Assembly: GCA_023228645.1 (NCBI GenBank)
Contig: JALOAT010000019.1
Span: 1-62,395 of the forward strand
Origin: Gammaproteobacteria bacterium
Lineage (GTDB): Bacteria; Pseudomonadota; Gammaproteobacteria; Thiohalomonadales; Thiohalomonadaceae
Length of the DNA stretch: 62,395 nt
Direction: 5' to 3'
Positions 55,049-62,395 of this stretch are shown here, one piece after another (position 1 is the first letter of the stretch; each line of letters opens with the position of its first letter). The translations under genes and the position numbers were made by a program. The notes below the pieces were generated by a model. It was not told where the DNA came from, searched no databases, and saw only the letters and a program-made list of their open reading frames with translations.

Positions 55049-55483
55049 TCAGGCATGTTGTTGCGCCCAGGCGAGCAGCTGACGCAGATCCATGGCGCCG
55101 GCGCTGCGGGCCACTTCGCGACCCTGCTTGAAAAGAGCCAGCGTGGGGATGCTGCGGATGTCGTAGCGTGCCGCGAGGGCCTGTTGTTCTTCGGTGTTGA
55201 CCTTGGCGAGGCGCAGACGCGGTTCGAGCTGGGCGGCGGCCTGCGCGAACGCCGGCGCCATCATGCGGCAGGGCCCGCACCAGGGGGCCCAGAAATCCAC
55301 CAGCACCGGCAGGTCACTGCGGCCGACATGCGTGGCGAAGCTCGCCTCGTCCAGCTCCACCGGATGGCCCTCGAACAGGGCCCGGTGGCAGCGCCCGCAC
55401 TTGCCGCCGGCCGCCAGCTTGTCCACCGGGACCCGGTTGACGCTGTGGCAGTGCGGACAGACGACGTGACGGGCGTCGCTCAT
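55049..55483 (-). CDS. trxC: Thioredoxin 2
   Basis: TrxC is a cytosolic thioredoxin (144 residues) with an N-terminal zinc ribbon formed by Cys9, Cys12, Cys29 and Cys32, and the redox site WCGPC at residues 68-72. Its zinc ribbon links it to oxidative stress responses in E. coli. Here it is inserted between grxC and secB, which are adjacent in E. coli, and ends 16 bases before secB. Confidence 0.95.
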   Translation of the reverse strand: MSDARHVVCPHCHSVNRVPVDKLAAGGKCGRCHRALFEGHPVELDEASFATHVGRSDLPVLVDFWAPWCGPCRMMAPAFAQAAAQLEPRLRLAKVNTEEQQALAARYDIRSIPTLALFKQGREVARSAGAMDLRQLLAWAQQHA

Positions 55484-55484
55484 G

Positions 55485-55745
55485 TCAGGCGATGCCGAGG
55501 AGCGGGTCCAGCTTGCCTTCGAGGTCCAGTTCCGCGAGGTCGTCGAAACCGCCCACGTGGGTCTCGCCCACGAAGATCTGCGGGACGGTGCGGCGGCCGG
55601 TGCGTTTCTCCATTTCCGGCCACAGGGAGGGGTCGTTGTCGACGCGGATCTCGGTGATCTCCTTGACGCCCTTCTTTTCCAGGAGCTTCTTCGCCCGGAC
55701 GCAATAGGGACACATCCCCGTGGTGTACATGACCACTTCCGTCAT
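55485..55745 (-). CDS. grxC: Glutaredoxin 3
   Basis: This small glutaredoxin (86 residues) has the CPYC active site (Cys12 and Cys15) and the glutathione-binding TVPQIFVGETHVGGFDDL. Its start overlaps the end of the rhodanese gene by 4 bases and trxC begins 1 base after its stop, so all three are probably co-translated. Confidence 0.95.
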   Translation of the reverse strand: MTEVVMYTTGMCPYCVRAKKLLEKKGVKEITEIRVDNDPSLWPEMEKRTGRRTVPQIFVGETHVGGFDDLAELDLEGKLDPLLGIA

Positions 55746-56188
55746 TTCTTGCTCCTCTTCGGGTTGCCCTTGTTCACCGGCAGACCGGCGTTCTGCCAGG
55801 CCATGATGCCGCCATGCAGGTTGTAAATGTTAGTAAATCCGGCCTTCTTCAACACCCCGCAGGCGCTGGCGGAACGATGGCCGGAACGGCAGCTGACCAC
55901 CACCGGCTTGTCCTTGAAGGCCTCCAGTTCGCCAAGGCGCTTGCTGAGCGCACCCAGCGGGATGTGGCGCGCGTCCACGATGTGGCCGTCGCGGAATTCA
56001 TTGTCTTCACGCACGTCGAGCACCAGGGCATTCTGGTGATTGATGAGCTGGACCGTCTCCGTGGGGCTCAGCTCGTTGAATCCGCTGAGCTTGCCGCGGA
56101 ACATCTGCCAGACGATCAGGCCGACGATGACCCCGAGGGTCAGGAACAGGTCCCAGTGATTGATGAAGAACTCGGGAAAGCGGTGCAT
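55742..56188 (-). CDS. Membrane-anchored rhodanese (YibN-like)
   Basis: This 148-residue protein has one N-terminal membrane helix (about 12-30) and a single rhodanese domain (about 40-135). The active-site loop is CRSGHRS with Cys100, followed by a second Cys110. The C-terminus is very basic (NKGNPKRSKK). In E. coli yibN precedes grxC-secB-gpsA exactly like this. Sulfane sulfur transfer at the membrane is the expected activity; the acceptor is unknown. Confidence 0.92.
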   Translation of the reverse strand: MHRFPEFFINHWDLFLTLGVIVGLIVWQMFRGKLSGFNELSPTETVQLINHQNALVLDVREDNEFRDGHIVDARHIPLGALSKRLGELEAFKDKPVVVSCRSGHRSASACGVLKKAGFTNIYNLHGGIMAWQNAGLPVNKGNPKRSKK

Positions 56189-56249
56189 GGGTACGGATCT
56201 CGTGATTCCAAGGCGCGGCGCTGCCGGGACCGGCAGCGCCGGATGTGGC

Positions 56250-56462
56250 TCAGCGGCTCGCGGTGGGGACGCCGGCCTTCTTGAGCATGATGTCGAGCGG
56301 GCAGAACCGGGTGAAACCGCTCTGGAACAGGTTGGCGCCGACGAAGGCGGTGAACCACAGCCAGTTCACGTTGTGGAACAGCGGGCTGGCCTCGACGCCG
56401 AGCGCAAGGCTCAGCAGGACGAAGGTGCCGGCGACGATACGGACGACGCGTTCAACGGTCAT
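56250..56462 (-). CDS. DUF2892 small membrane protein (YgaP membrane-domain-like)
   Basis: This 70-residue protein consists of two membrane helices (about 6-24 and 29-48) with the DUF2892 pattern WLWFTAFVGANLFQSGFTRFCPLDIMLKKAG. In E. coli YgaP the same unit is fused to a rhodanese. Here it is separate, between the rhodanese gene and an ArsR regulator. The ATG at 56462 has GGAGAAA about 8 bases upstream; the GTG at 56492 has none. Confidence 0.88.
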   Translation of the reverse strand: MTVERVVRIVAGTFVLLSLALGVEASPLFHNVNWLWFTAFVGANLFQSGFTRFCPLDIMLKKAGVPTASR

Positions 56463-56534
56463 TGCTCGATTTCTCCAAAGGGGATCAAACACCAGAGGGC
56501 GCGTATATTAGCAAATCCTGATGCCGCCGTCGGA

Positions 56535-56903
56535 TCACTCGGACATGCTGCAGAACACGTTGCGCATCATGCCGATAAGCCGCAGGGTGCGCGCGTCTTC
56601 CACGCGATAGAACACCCGGTTGGCGTCCTTGCGGGCCGACAGGATGCCCTTGTCGCGCAGGATGGCCAGATGCTGGGAGATGTTGCTCTGGGAGGTGCCG
56701 ACACGGTCGACGATCTCCTGGACGCTCACCTCCTGGTCGCCCAGGGTGCAAAGGATCTTGAGACGCAGCGGATGGGACATCGCCTTGAGGGAGCGTGAAG
56801 CACGCTCGATATCCTCATCCCTGGTCATCAGTGTGAATTCTTCCGTGTCCTCGTCCTCGAGAGCAGGATGAGTCCGGCATGAACGGTTGCCCGCGTTTAC
56901 CAT
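56535..56903 (-). CDS. ArsR-family regulator, probable persulfide sensor (SqrR/BigR/YgaV type)
   Basis: This winged-helix repressor (122 residues) has the recognition region VGTSQSNISQHLAILRDKG. Cys52 (LKILCTLGD) and Cys118 (NVFCSM) are 66 residues apart, the same spacing as the sensing Cys pair of SqrR (41/107) and BigR (42/108), which form a tetrasulfide bridge with persulfides. Metal-binding ELCV motifs of arsenic sensors are absent. The ATG at 56903 has AGAGAG upstream; an internal ATG at 56828 would give 97 residues. Confidence 0.88.
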   Translation of the reverse strand: MVNAGNRSCRTHPALEDEDTEEFTLMTRDEDIERASRSLKAMSHPLRLKILCTLGDQEVSVQEIVDRVGTSQSNISQHLAILRDKGILSARKDANRVFYRVEDARTLRLIGMMRNVFCSMSE

Positions 56904-57082
56904 AGTCTCTCTTTATGAGCTGCTTGGACCGGGAAAACAATATACAATGTCGGCGTTTTTGAGAAGCGCTCTCTATTCTAATACTTTGATTCGCTCATGT
57001 TTCGCCCCGCCGTTGCCGCGGGCATGGTTTGTGTTGTGAATTCCCGATAGAATTCGTCAAAAAAGCGACCCTCCCAAGTCTT

Positions 57083-58654
57083 ATGTCTCCAAATGGCAGG
57101 CCGAAACCCGTAGTCCTCATCGTTCTCGACGGTTGGGGGTATTCCGAAACCAGCCCGTCCAACGCCATCGCCGCAGCCCGCACCCCTGTCTGGGACCGGC
57201 TCTGGAGCGATTACCCGCACACCCTCATCCGCACCTCCGGCGCCGAGGTGGGCCTGCCCGCCGACCAGATGGGCAATTCCGAGGTCGGCCACCTGAACCT
57301 TGGGGCCGGCCGGGTGGTGTACCAGGAATTCACGCGCGTCGACCGCGCCATCAAGCACGGCAGCTTCTTCACCAATGACTCCCTCAACGAGGCAATCGAC
57401 CAGGCCCGCGACACCGGCAAGGCGGTGCACATCCTCGGCCTGCTGTCGCCGGGCGGCGTGCACAGCCACGAGGAGCACGTGCACGCCATGGTCGATCTGG
57501 CGGTAAAGCGCGGCGTCGGCAAGGTCTATGTGCATGCCTTCCTGGACGGCCGCGATACCCCGCCGCGCAGCGCCGAGGCCTCGCTGCGCCTGCTGGAGGA
57601 GAAGTTCGAAACCATCGGCGGCGGACGCCTGGTTTCTATGGTGGGCCGTTTCTACGCCATGGACCGCGACCACCGCTGGCCGCGCGTGCAGGCCGCCTAT
57701 GACCTGATGACCCTCGGCAAGGCCGAGCATGAGGCGCCGGACGCCCTCGCGGCGCTGGACATGGCCTATGCCCGCGGCGAGAACGACGAGTTCGTGCAAG
57801 CGACCCGCATCGTGCCCCCGGGCGGCAAGCCGGTGGTGATCGAGGACGGCGACGCGGTGGTGTTCATGAACTACCGCTCCGATCGCGCCCGCCAGATCAC
57901 CCGCGCCTTCATCGAGCCCGGCTTCGACTGCTTCCCGCGCGAGCGCCACCCGCAGCTGGCCGCCTTCGTGACCCTCACCGAATACAGCGCCGACTTCGAC
58001 GTGCCGGTGGCGTTTCCGCCCGAGCGCATGCGCAACGTGTTCGGTGAATACATTGCCAACGCCGGCCTGCACCAGCTGCGCATCGCCGAGACCGAGAAGT
58101 ACGCCCACGTCACCTTCTTCTTCAACGGCGGACGCGAAGAGCCGTTTCCGGGCGAGGACCGTATCCTGATCCCCTCGCCGCAGGTATCCACCTACGACCA
58201 GAAGCCCGAGATGAGCGCCGTCGAGCTCACGGACCAGCTGGTGGCGGCCATCGATGCAGGCCGTTACGACGTGATCATCTGCAACTACGCCAACCCGGAC
58301 ATGGTCGGCCACACCGGCGACATGGCCGCCACCATCCGCGCCATCGAGGCGCTGGACGACTGCCTCGGCCGCGTCCACGACGCGGTACGCGCCGCCGGCG
58401 GCGAGATGCTCATCACCGCCGATCACGGCAACGCGGAACAGATGCTGGGCGAAGACACCGGCCAGCCGCACACGGCCCATACCTCCAACCCCGTGCCCTT
58501 CATCTACGTCAGCCGCCGGCCGGCGGAACTGGCCGCCACCGGTGCCCTCTGCGACGTGGCGCCCACCCTCCTCGCCCTCATGGCCATGCCACAGCCCGAG
58601 GAGATGACCGGCAAGTCCCTCATGCAGTTGCTGGAGCCCGCGGGCGAGGCGTGA
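57083..58654 (+). CDS. gpmI: 2,3-bisphosphoglycerate-independent phosphoglycerate mutase
   Basis: This Mn-dependent glycolytic mutase (523 residues; E. coli GpmI has 514) interconverts 3- and 2-phosphoglycerate. The phosphatase-domain start VVLIVLDGWGYSE, the catalytic Ser in GNSEVGHLNLGAGR, DGRDTPP, and the metal-binding ICNYANPDMVGHTGD and ITADHGNAEQM are all present. The ATG at 57083 has no clear ribosome binding site but gives the usual N-terminus. It leads a gpmI-envC-ctpA-yibQ group, as in E. coli. Confidence 0.97.
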   Translation: MSPNGRPKPVVLIVLDGWGYSETSPSNAIAAARTPVWDRLWSDYPHTLIRTSGAEVGLPADQMGNSEVGHLNLGAGRVVYQEFTRVDRAIKHGSFFTNDSLNEAIDQARDTGKAVHILGLLSPGGVHSHEEHVHAMVDLAVKRGVGKVYVHAFLDGRDTPPRSAEASLRLLEEKFETIGGGRLVSMVGRFYAMDRDHRWPRVQAAYDLMTLGKAEHEAPDALAALDMAYARGENDEFVQATRIVPPGGKPVVIEDGDAVVFMNYRSDRARQITRAFIEPGFDCFPRERHPQLAAFVTLTEYSADFDVPVAFPPERMRNVFGEYIANAGLHQLRIAETEKYAHVTFFFNGGREEPFPGEDRILIPSPQVSTYDQKPEMSAVELTDQLVAAIDAGRYDVIICNYANPDMVGHTGDMAATIRAIEALDDCLGRVHDAVRAAGGEMLITADHGNAEQMLGEDTGQPHTAHTSNPVPFIYVSRRPAELAATGALCDVAPTLLALMAMPQPEEMTGKSLMQLLEPAGEA

Positions 58655-59796
58655 AGCGCACCCGCACCACGCTGGCCGTGCTGTGCGCCGCCCTGCTGGC
58701 AGTGCCGGCCGCGGCCGGCGAGCGGGACCTCAAGCAGGCGGAATTGACCCAGCTGCGCGAGCGCATCGGCAGCCTGCGCCAGGCCCTGGATGAAACCAAG
58801 GGGCGCTTCAGCACCGCGCGCAAGGACCTGCGCGACACCGAGCGCCGTATCGGGCGGCTGGTCCGCAACATCCGCAGCCTCGATGCCGATATCGCCGGCC
58901 AGCGCAAGCGCCTCGACCGCCTGACGGCGGAACAACGGGCGCTGCGCGCCTCCATCGACACCCAGCGCGCCCACCTGGCCGCCCAGGTGCGTGCCTCCCA
59001 CGCCATGGGTCGCCAGGAATACCTCAAGCTCGTGCTCAACCAGGAAGATCCGGCGGCCCTGGGGCGGGTCCTGGTGTATTACGACTACATGAACCGGGCC
59101 CGCGCCGGGCGCATCGGTAAGCTTCAGCAGGATGTACAGCGGCTCGACGCGCTGGGCGTGACGCTGAACAGCGAGACCGAGCGCCTCGCCGCCCTGCGCG
59201 TGGACCGTGCCGCGGAACTCAAGGCCCTGGAAACGGACCGCAGGCAGCGCAGCGTGCTGGTGGCGAAGTTGCGCCAGGAGGTCGCTACCAAGGACGAACG
59301 CCTGCGGCACTTGCTGGCAGACGAGCGTGACCTGGTGCGCCTGCTGCAAGGCCTGGCCGACGCCATCGACGACCTGCCGGCTACGGCCGGCCAGCCCTTC
59401 GCCAAGTCACGCGGCCGTTTGCCCTGGCCGACCCGCGGCCGGGTCGCGGCGGCGTTCGGATCCGACCGTGCCTACGGCCGGCTGCGCTGGCAGGGCATGC
59501 TCATCCGCGCCGATCAGGGACAGGAAGTCAAGGCGGTGTCGCACGGCCGGGTGGCGTTTGCCGAATGGCTGCGTGGCTATGGCCTTCTGGTGATCATCGA
59601 TCACGGCGACGGCTACATGAGCCTGTACGGCCACAACCAGAGCGTGCTCGCGGAGGTCGGCGACTGGGTGCAGGCCGGCCAGCTCATCGCCACCGTGGGG
59701 GACAGTGGCGGCAGCGATCACGCCGGGCTGTATTTCGAAATCCGTCACAACGGCAAACCGCTCGATCCGGCCAAATGGGTGCTTGCCCGCCGTTGA
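58651..59796 (+). CDS. envC: Murein hydrolase activator EnvC
   Basis: EnvC (381 residues) activates the amidases AmiA and AmiB at the division site. A signal peptide (VLCAALLAVPAAAGE) is followed by long coiled coils (about residues 25-245) and a LytM/M23 domain (about 265-378). The metal ligands of active M23 peptidases are degenerate (LYFEIR instead of HxH), as in E. coli EnvC, so it is regulatory and not enzymatic. It starts with GTG, overlapping the gpmI stop as GTGA. Confidence 0.95.
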   Translation: MKRTRTTLAVLCAALLAVPAAAGERDLKQAELTQLRERIGSLRQALDETKGRFSTARKDLRDTERRIGRLVRNIRSLDADIAGQRKRLDRLTAEQRALRASIDTQRAHLAAQVRASHAMGRQEYLKLVLNQEDPAALGRVLVYYDYMNRARAGRIGKLQQDVQRLDALGVTLNSETERLAALRVDRAAELKALETDRRQRSVLVAKLRQEVATKDERLRHLLADERDLVRLLQGLADAIDDLPATAGQPFAKSRGRLPWPTRGRVAAAFGSDRAYGRLRWQGMLIRADQGQEVKAVSHGRVAFAEWLRGYGLLVIIDHGDGYMSLYGHNQSVLAEVGDWVQAGQLIATVGDSGGSDHAGLYFEIRHNGKPLDPAKWVLARR

Positions 59797-59937
59797 GTCA
59801 AATGCGGCCAAATGCCGCGTTAAGTGCTTGGTTAGGATGGAAACGCCGCGCGCTTGCAGTAATATCTTTCAGGCCGCTGTCTATTTACAGCGATCAAGGG
59901 CAAATAAGCCCGCCTCGTCTTGACCTGGGAGCACTTC

Positions 59938-61260
59938 ATGAAAGCCTTTGTTCGTCACGCCCTGGTGCTCAGCCTCGGGCTCACGATGGGTATCAGCCTG
60001 AGCCTCGGCAGCGGCGCACTGGCCAACCGGACGGATGCCACTGGCGGGGCGCTCCCGCTCGAAGAGCTGCAAGGCCTTTCGGAGGTGTTCGGTAAGATCA
60101 AGAGCGACTACGTGGAGCAGGTCGACGACAAGGTGCTGCTCCAGAATGCCATCCGCGGCATGCTGAGCGGCCTGGACCCGCATTCCAACTACCTGGATCA
60201 GAAGGAGTTTCGTGAGCTCCAGGTGGGCACCACCGGCGAGTTCGGCGGCCTCGGCATCGAGGTCGGCATGGAAGACGGCTTCGTGAAGGTCATCTCGCCC
60301 ATCGACGACACGCCTGCCCAGCGCGCCGGTGTGAAGAGCGGCGACCTGGTGATCCGCCTCGACGACACCCCGGTGAAGGGCATGAGCCTGAACGACGCCG
60401 TGGGCCGTATGCGCGGCAAGCCCGGCAGCGACATCGTGCTCACCATCGTGCGCGAGGGTGAGGCCAAGCCCCTCACCGTGCGCATCACCCGTGATGTCAT
60501 CAAGGTGAAGAGCGTGAAGAGCCGCCTGCTCGAACCGGGCTATGGCTATGTGCGCGTCAGCAACTTCCAGACCCAGACCGGTGAACAGATGGTTGCCGCC
60601 ATCGAGGCCCTGCGCAAGGAGAGCAAGGGTGAGCTCCGTGGCCTGGTGCTCGACCTGCGCAACAACCCGGGCGGCGTGCTCGGCGCGGCGGTCTCCGTGT
60701 CCGACGCCTTCCTGGAGAAGGGCACCATCGTCTACACCGAGGGCCGAGCCAAGGATGCCGAGCTACGCTTCAACGCCACCCCGGCAGACGTGCTGGACGG
60801 CGCGCCCATCGTGGTGCTGGTGAACGGCGGTTCCGCGTCGGCCTCGGAGATCGTCGCGGGCGCCCTGCAGGACCACAAGCGCGCCATCATCATGGGCGAG
60901 CGCACCTTCGGCAAGGGCTCGGTGCAGACCATCATCCCCATGAGCAACGATACGGCGGTGAAGCTCACCACGGCGCGTTATTTCACCCCGTCCGGCCGTT
61001 CCATCCAGGCGCAGGGCATCGAGCCCGACATCGCGCTGGCCGGGCTGAAGCTTGCCAAGGCCGACCAGGACGGTGACTTTACCCAGGTGAAAGAGGCGGA
61101 CCTCACCGGCCATCTCCGTAACGGCAACGCCGAAAAGGCCAAACCCGCGCAGCCCAAGCCGGGCTCCGCCGCGTCCGACGACACTGGGCTCGAGGACTAC
61201 GGCCTGCATGAGGCGCTCAATCTGCTGAAGGGCCTGTACATCCTCCAGGCCCGCAACTAG
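59938..61260 (+). CDS. ctpA: C-terminal processing peptidase (S41 family)
   Basis: This periplasmic serine protease (440 residues) has a signal peptide (about 1-29), a PDZ domain (about 85-175; GGLGIEVGMEDGFVKVISPIDDTPAQRAGVKSGD) and an S41 core. The catalytic Ser is in GSASASEIV and the Lys in RTFGKGSVQ. The ATG at 59938 follows GGGAG by 7 bases. CtpA-type enzymes trim cell-wall hydrolases and lipoproteins, which fits the neighbouring envC. Confidence 0.95.
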   Translation: MKAFVRHALVLSLGLTMGISLSLGSGALANRTDATGGALPLEELQGLSEVFGKIKSDYVEQVDDKVLLQNAIRGMLSGLDPHSNYLDQKEFRELQVGTTGEFGGLGIEVGMEDGFVKVISPIDDTPAQRAGVKSGDLVIRLDDTPVKGMSLNDAVGRMRGKPGSDIVLTIVREGEAKPLTVRITRDVIKVKSVKSRLLEPGYGYVRVSNFQTQTGEQMVAAIEALRKESKGELRGLVLDLRNNPGGVLGAAVSVSDAFLEKGTIVYTEGRAKDAELRFNATPADVLDGAPIVVLVNGGSASASEIVAGALQDHKRAIIMGERTFGKGSVQTIIPMSNDTAVKLTTARYFTPSGRSIQAQGIEPDIALAGLKLAKADQDGDFTQVKEADLTGHLRNGNAEKAKPAQPKPGSAASDDTGLEDYGLHEALNLLKGLYILQARN

Positions 61261-61281
61261 TGCACTAGGAAAGGGCCCGGA

Positions 61282-62100
61282 CTGTTTACCGCCCGCACCC
61301 GCATCGGGTCGCTGCTCCTCGCCGGGGCAGCGGCCCTTTTGCTTTCCACCGCTGCCGCCGCGGAGCACGTACTCACGGTTATCATTGATGACCTGGGTGA
61401 TCGCCTGAAGGACGGCCGCCGCGTGGTCGCCTTGCCCGGCCCGGTCACCCTGTCCATGCTGCCCCACACCCCGTTCGCGGCGCGCCTGGCCCGCGAGGCC
61501 CACGCCCGTGGCAAGGAGATCATGCTGCACCTGCCCATGGAGTCCGTTGAACCCCGGCCCCTGGGTCCCGGTGGCGTGACCCTGCACATGGGCCAGGCCG
61601 AGTTCACACGCAGGGTGCGCGCCAACCTGGCCGCCGTGCCCCACGTGCGCGGCGTGAACAATCACATGGGCAGCCTGCTCACCCTGCACCCCGGACACAT
61701 GAGCTGGCTCATGAACGAGCTTCGCCAGCGCGGCGGCCTGTATTTCGTGGACAGCCGCACCACCCCGGCCAGTGTTGCCCTGCCCGTCGCCCAGGAATAC
61801 GGGGTACCGAGTGCGACCCGCGACGTGTTCCTCGACCCCGTCCGGGAGGCCGGCGCCATCCAGCTGCAATGGGAGCGCGCACTCGCCAAGGCGCGCCGCG
61901 CCGGCCACGCCATCGTCATCGGCCACCCTTACCCGGAAACCCTCGCGTTGCTGGAACGGGAACTGCCGCGCCTGGCCGCGCGGGGCTTCCGTCTGGTGCC
62001 GGTCTCGGCCATGATCGCGCAGAACACGAAACGGAGTCCCGACCTATGGCACGCGTCCTTGTCCCCCTTGCCCCCGGCTGCGAAGAACTCGAAGCCGTAA
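61282..62100 (+). CDS. Divergent polysaccharide deacetylase family protein (YibQ-like)
   Basis: This is a periplasmic NodB-fold protein (272 residues from 61282) with VIIDDLGDR, the LSMLPHTPFA strand and VNNHMGSLLT as in YibQ/DUF610 proteins. No ATG or GTG exists between the ctpA stop and the domain. The CTG at 61282 follows an AGGAAAGGG ribosome binding site and gives a complete signal peptide (LFTARTRIGSLLLAGAAALL onward). The TTG at 61339 would leave only a remnant. The order envC-ctpA-yibQ is common in gammaproteobacteria. Substrate unknown. Confidence 0.88.
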   Translation: MFTARTRIGSLLLAGAAALLLSTAAAAEHVLTVIIDDLGDRLKDGRRVVALPGPVTLSMLPHTPFAARLAREAHARGKEIMLHLPMESVEPRPLGPGGVTLHMGQAEFTRRVRANLAAVPHVRGVNNHMGSLLTLHPGHMSWLMNELRQRGGLYFVDSRTTPASVALPVAQEYGVPSATRDVFLDPVREAGAIQLQWERALAKARRAGHAIVIGHPYPETLALLERELPRLAARGFRLVPVSAMIAQNTKRSPDLWHASLSPLPPAAKNSKP

Positions 62101-62395
62101 CCGTCATCGACCTGTTGCGCCGCGCCGGCATCGAGGTGCTGAGCGCCGGGCTCGAGGACGGCCCGGTGACGGCAAGCCGTGGCGTGGTGCTGGTGCCGGA
62201 CACCACCCTCGACGCGGCCCTGCGCCAGGACTTCGACATGGTGGTGCTGCCGGGCGGCGGTCCGGGCTCCGACCGCCTCAACGACGACCCGCGCGTGGTG
62301 AGTCTGCTCAAGCGCATGGCCGACGCCGGCAGGTACACTGCCGCCATCTGCGCCGCCCCCAAGGTGCTGGCCACGGCCGGCCTGCTGGAAGGCCG
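62046..62395 (+). CDS. DJ-1/PfpI family protein (YajL-like), truncated by the window end
   Basis: The first 116 residues of a DJ-1 superfamily protein are visible; the gene continues past the right edge. It begins MARVLVPLAPGCEELEAVTVIDLLRRAGIEV, with the conserved Glu in EELEA. The nucleophile Cys102 lies in AAICAAPKVLA, the YajL/DJ-1 form of the elbow. It starts 55 bases inside the upstream gene in another frame, with GGAG upstream. Proteins of this type protect against oxidative and carbonyl damage. Confidence 0.92.
   Translation, partial: MARVLVPLAPGCEELEAVTVIDLLRRAGIEVLSAGLEDGPVTASRGVVLVPDTTLDAALRQDFDMVVLPGGGPGSDRLNDDPRVVSLLKRMADAGRYTAAICAAPKVLATAGLLEG

Noticed and set aside
56535..56903. 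Arsenic or metal sensor of the ArsR family
   Set aside because: There is no clustered Cys motif in the recognition helix; the two Cys at a spacing of 66 and the rhodanese context fit persulfide sensors better.
59938..62100. Readthrough of the ctpA TAG giving a CtpA-YibQ fusion
   Set aside because: The frame is continuous, but the downstream part has its own ribosome binding site and signal peptide, and the two are separate proteins in relatives.

Overview
This window is the replication-origin neighbourhood of a GC-rich gammaproteobacterial chromosome. The order rpmH-rnpA-yidD-yidC-mnmE running away from dnaA-dnaN-recF-gyrB, with mnmG-rsmG-parA-parB-atpIBEFHAGDC on the same side, is the classical oriC arrangement of free-living gammaproteobacteria. 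DnaA boxes, an AT-rich unwinding-type segment and two perfect parS sites support this. An alpha2beta2 GlyQS, an E. coli-like yibN-grxC-secB-gpsA block, gpmI-envC-ctpA-yibQ and enteric-type NtrC/sigma-54 control of glnA fit the same class. Sulfur-handling genes (PP-loop thiolase plus TusA, rhodanese, persulfide-type ArsR) hint at a sulfur-oxidising Chromatiales-like bacterium. That last point is inference.

Layout. 1-6.7 kb: F1Fo ATP synthase operon (minus; atpC is cut by the window edge) with a strong sigma-70 promoter. 6.8-11.0 kb: parB, parA, rsmG, mnmG (minus). 11.1-15.7 kb: an acidic conserved protein, a small orphan gene and a MoxR-DUF58-transglutaminase operon. 15.7-19.4 kb: mnmE, yidC, yidD, rnpA, rpmH (minus). 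19.5-25.9 kb: dnaA, oriC, dnaN, recF (holding both parS sites), gyrB. 25.9-26.3 kb: repeat-rich intergenic region. 26.3-31.7 kb: fbp, then plsC-gmhB-glyS-glyQ (minus). 31.9-34.3 kb: PP-loop protein, TusA, CDF metal exporter. 34.3-39.2 kb: nitrogen regulon glnA, DUF4124, ntrB, ntrC with NtrC sites and sigma-54 promoters. 39.2-51.7 kb: an MSHA-like type IV pilus operon (minus: E, G, F-like, unknown membrane protein, major pilin, giant MshQ-like adhesin, then four minor pseudopilins) interrupted by a RAYT transposase element. 51.8-56.9 kb: a class 1B dihydroorotate dehydrogenase, trmL, an inverted GCAAAG repeat element, then gpsA-secB-trxC-grxC-rhodanese and a DUF2892/ArsR pair. 57.1-62.4 kb: gpmI, envC, ctpA, yibQ and a truncated DJ-1 family gene.

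How parts work together. ParA and ParB would act on the parS sites inside recF, about 15 kb away, to segregate the origin. NtrB/NtrC very likely control glnA and their own transcription through the sites described. The pilus operon encodes the motor, platform, major pilin, minor pilins and a probable tip adhesin, but no alignment proteins or secretin, so those must lie elsewhere. The rhodanese, DUF2892 and ArsR genes look like the parts of a YgaVP-type persulfide response. The most unusual feature is the RAYT element: its 3' end supplies the Shine-Dalgarno sequence, start codon and first residues of the adhesin gene. No rRNA or tRNA gene, CRISPR array or prophage was seen.
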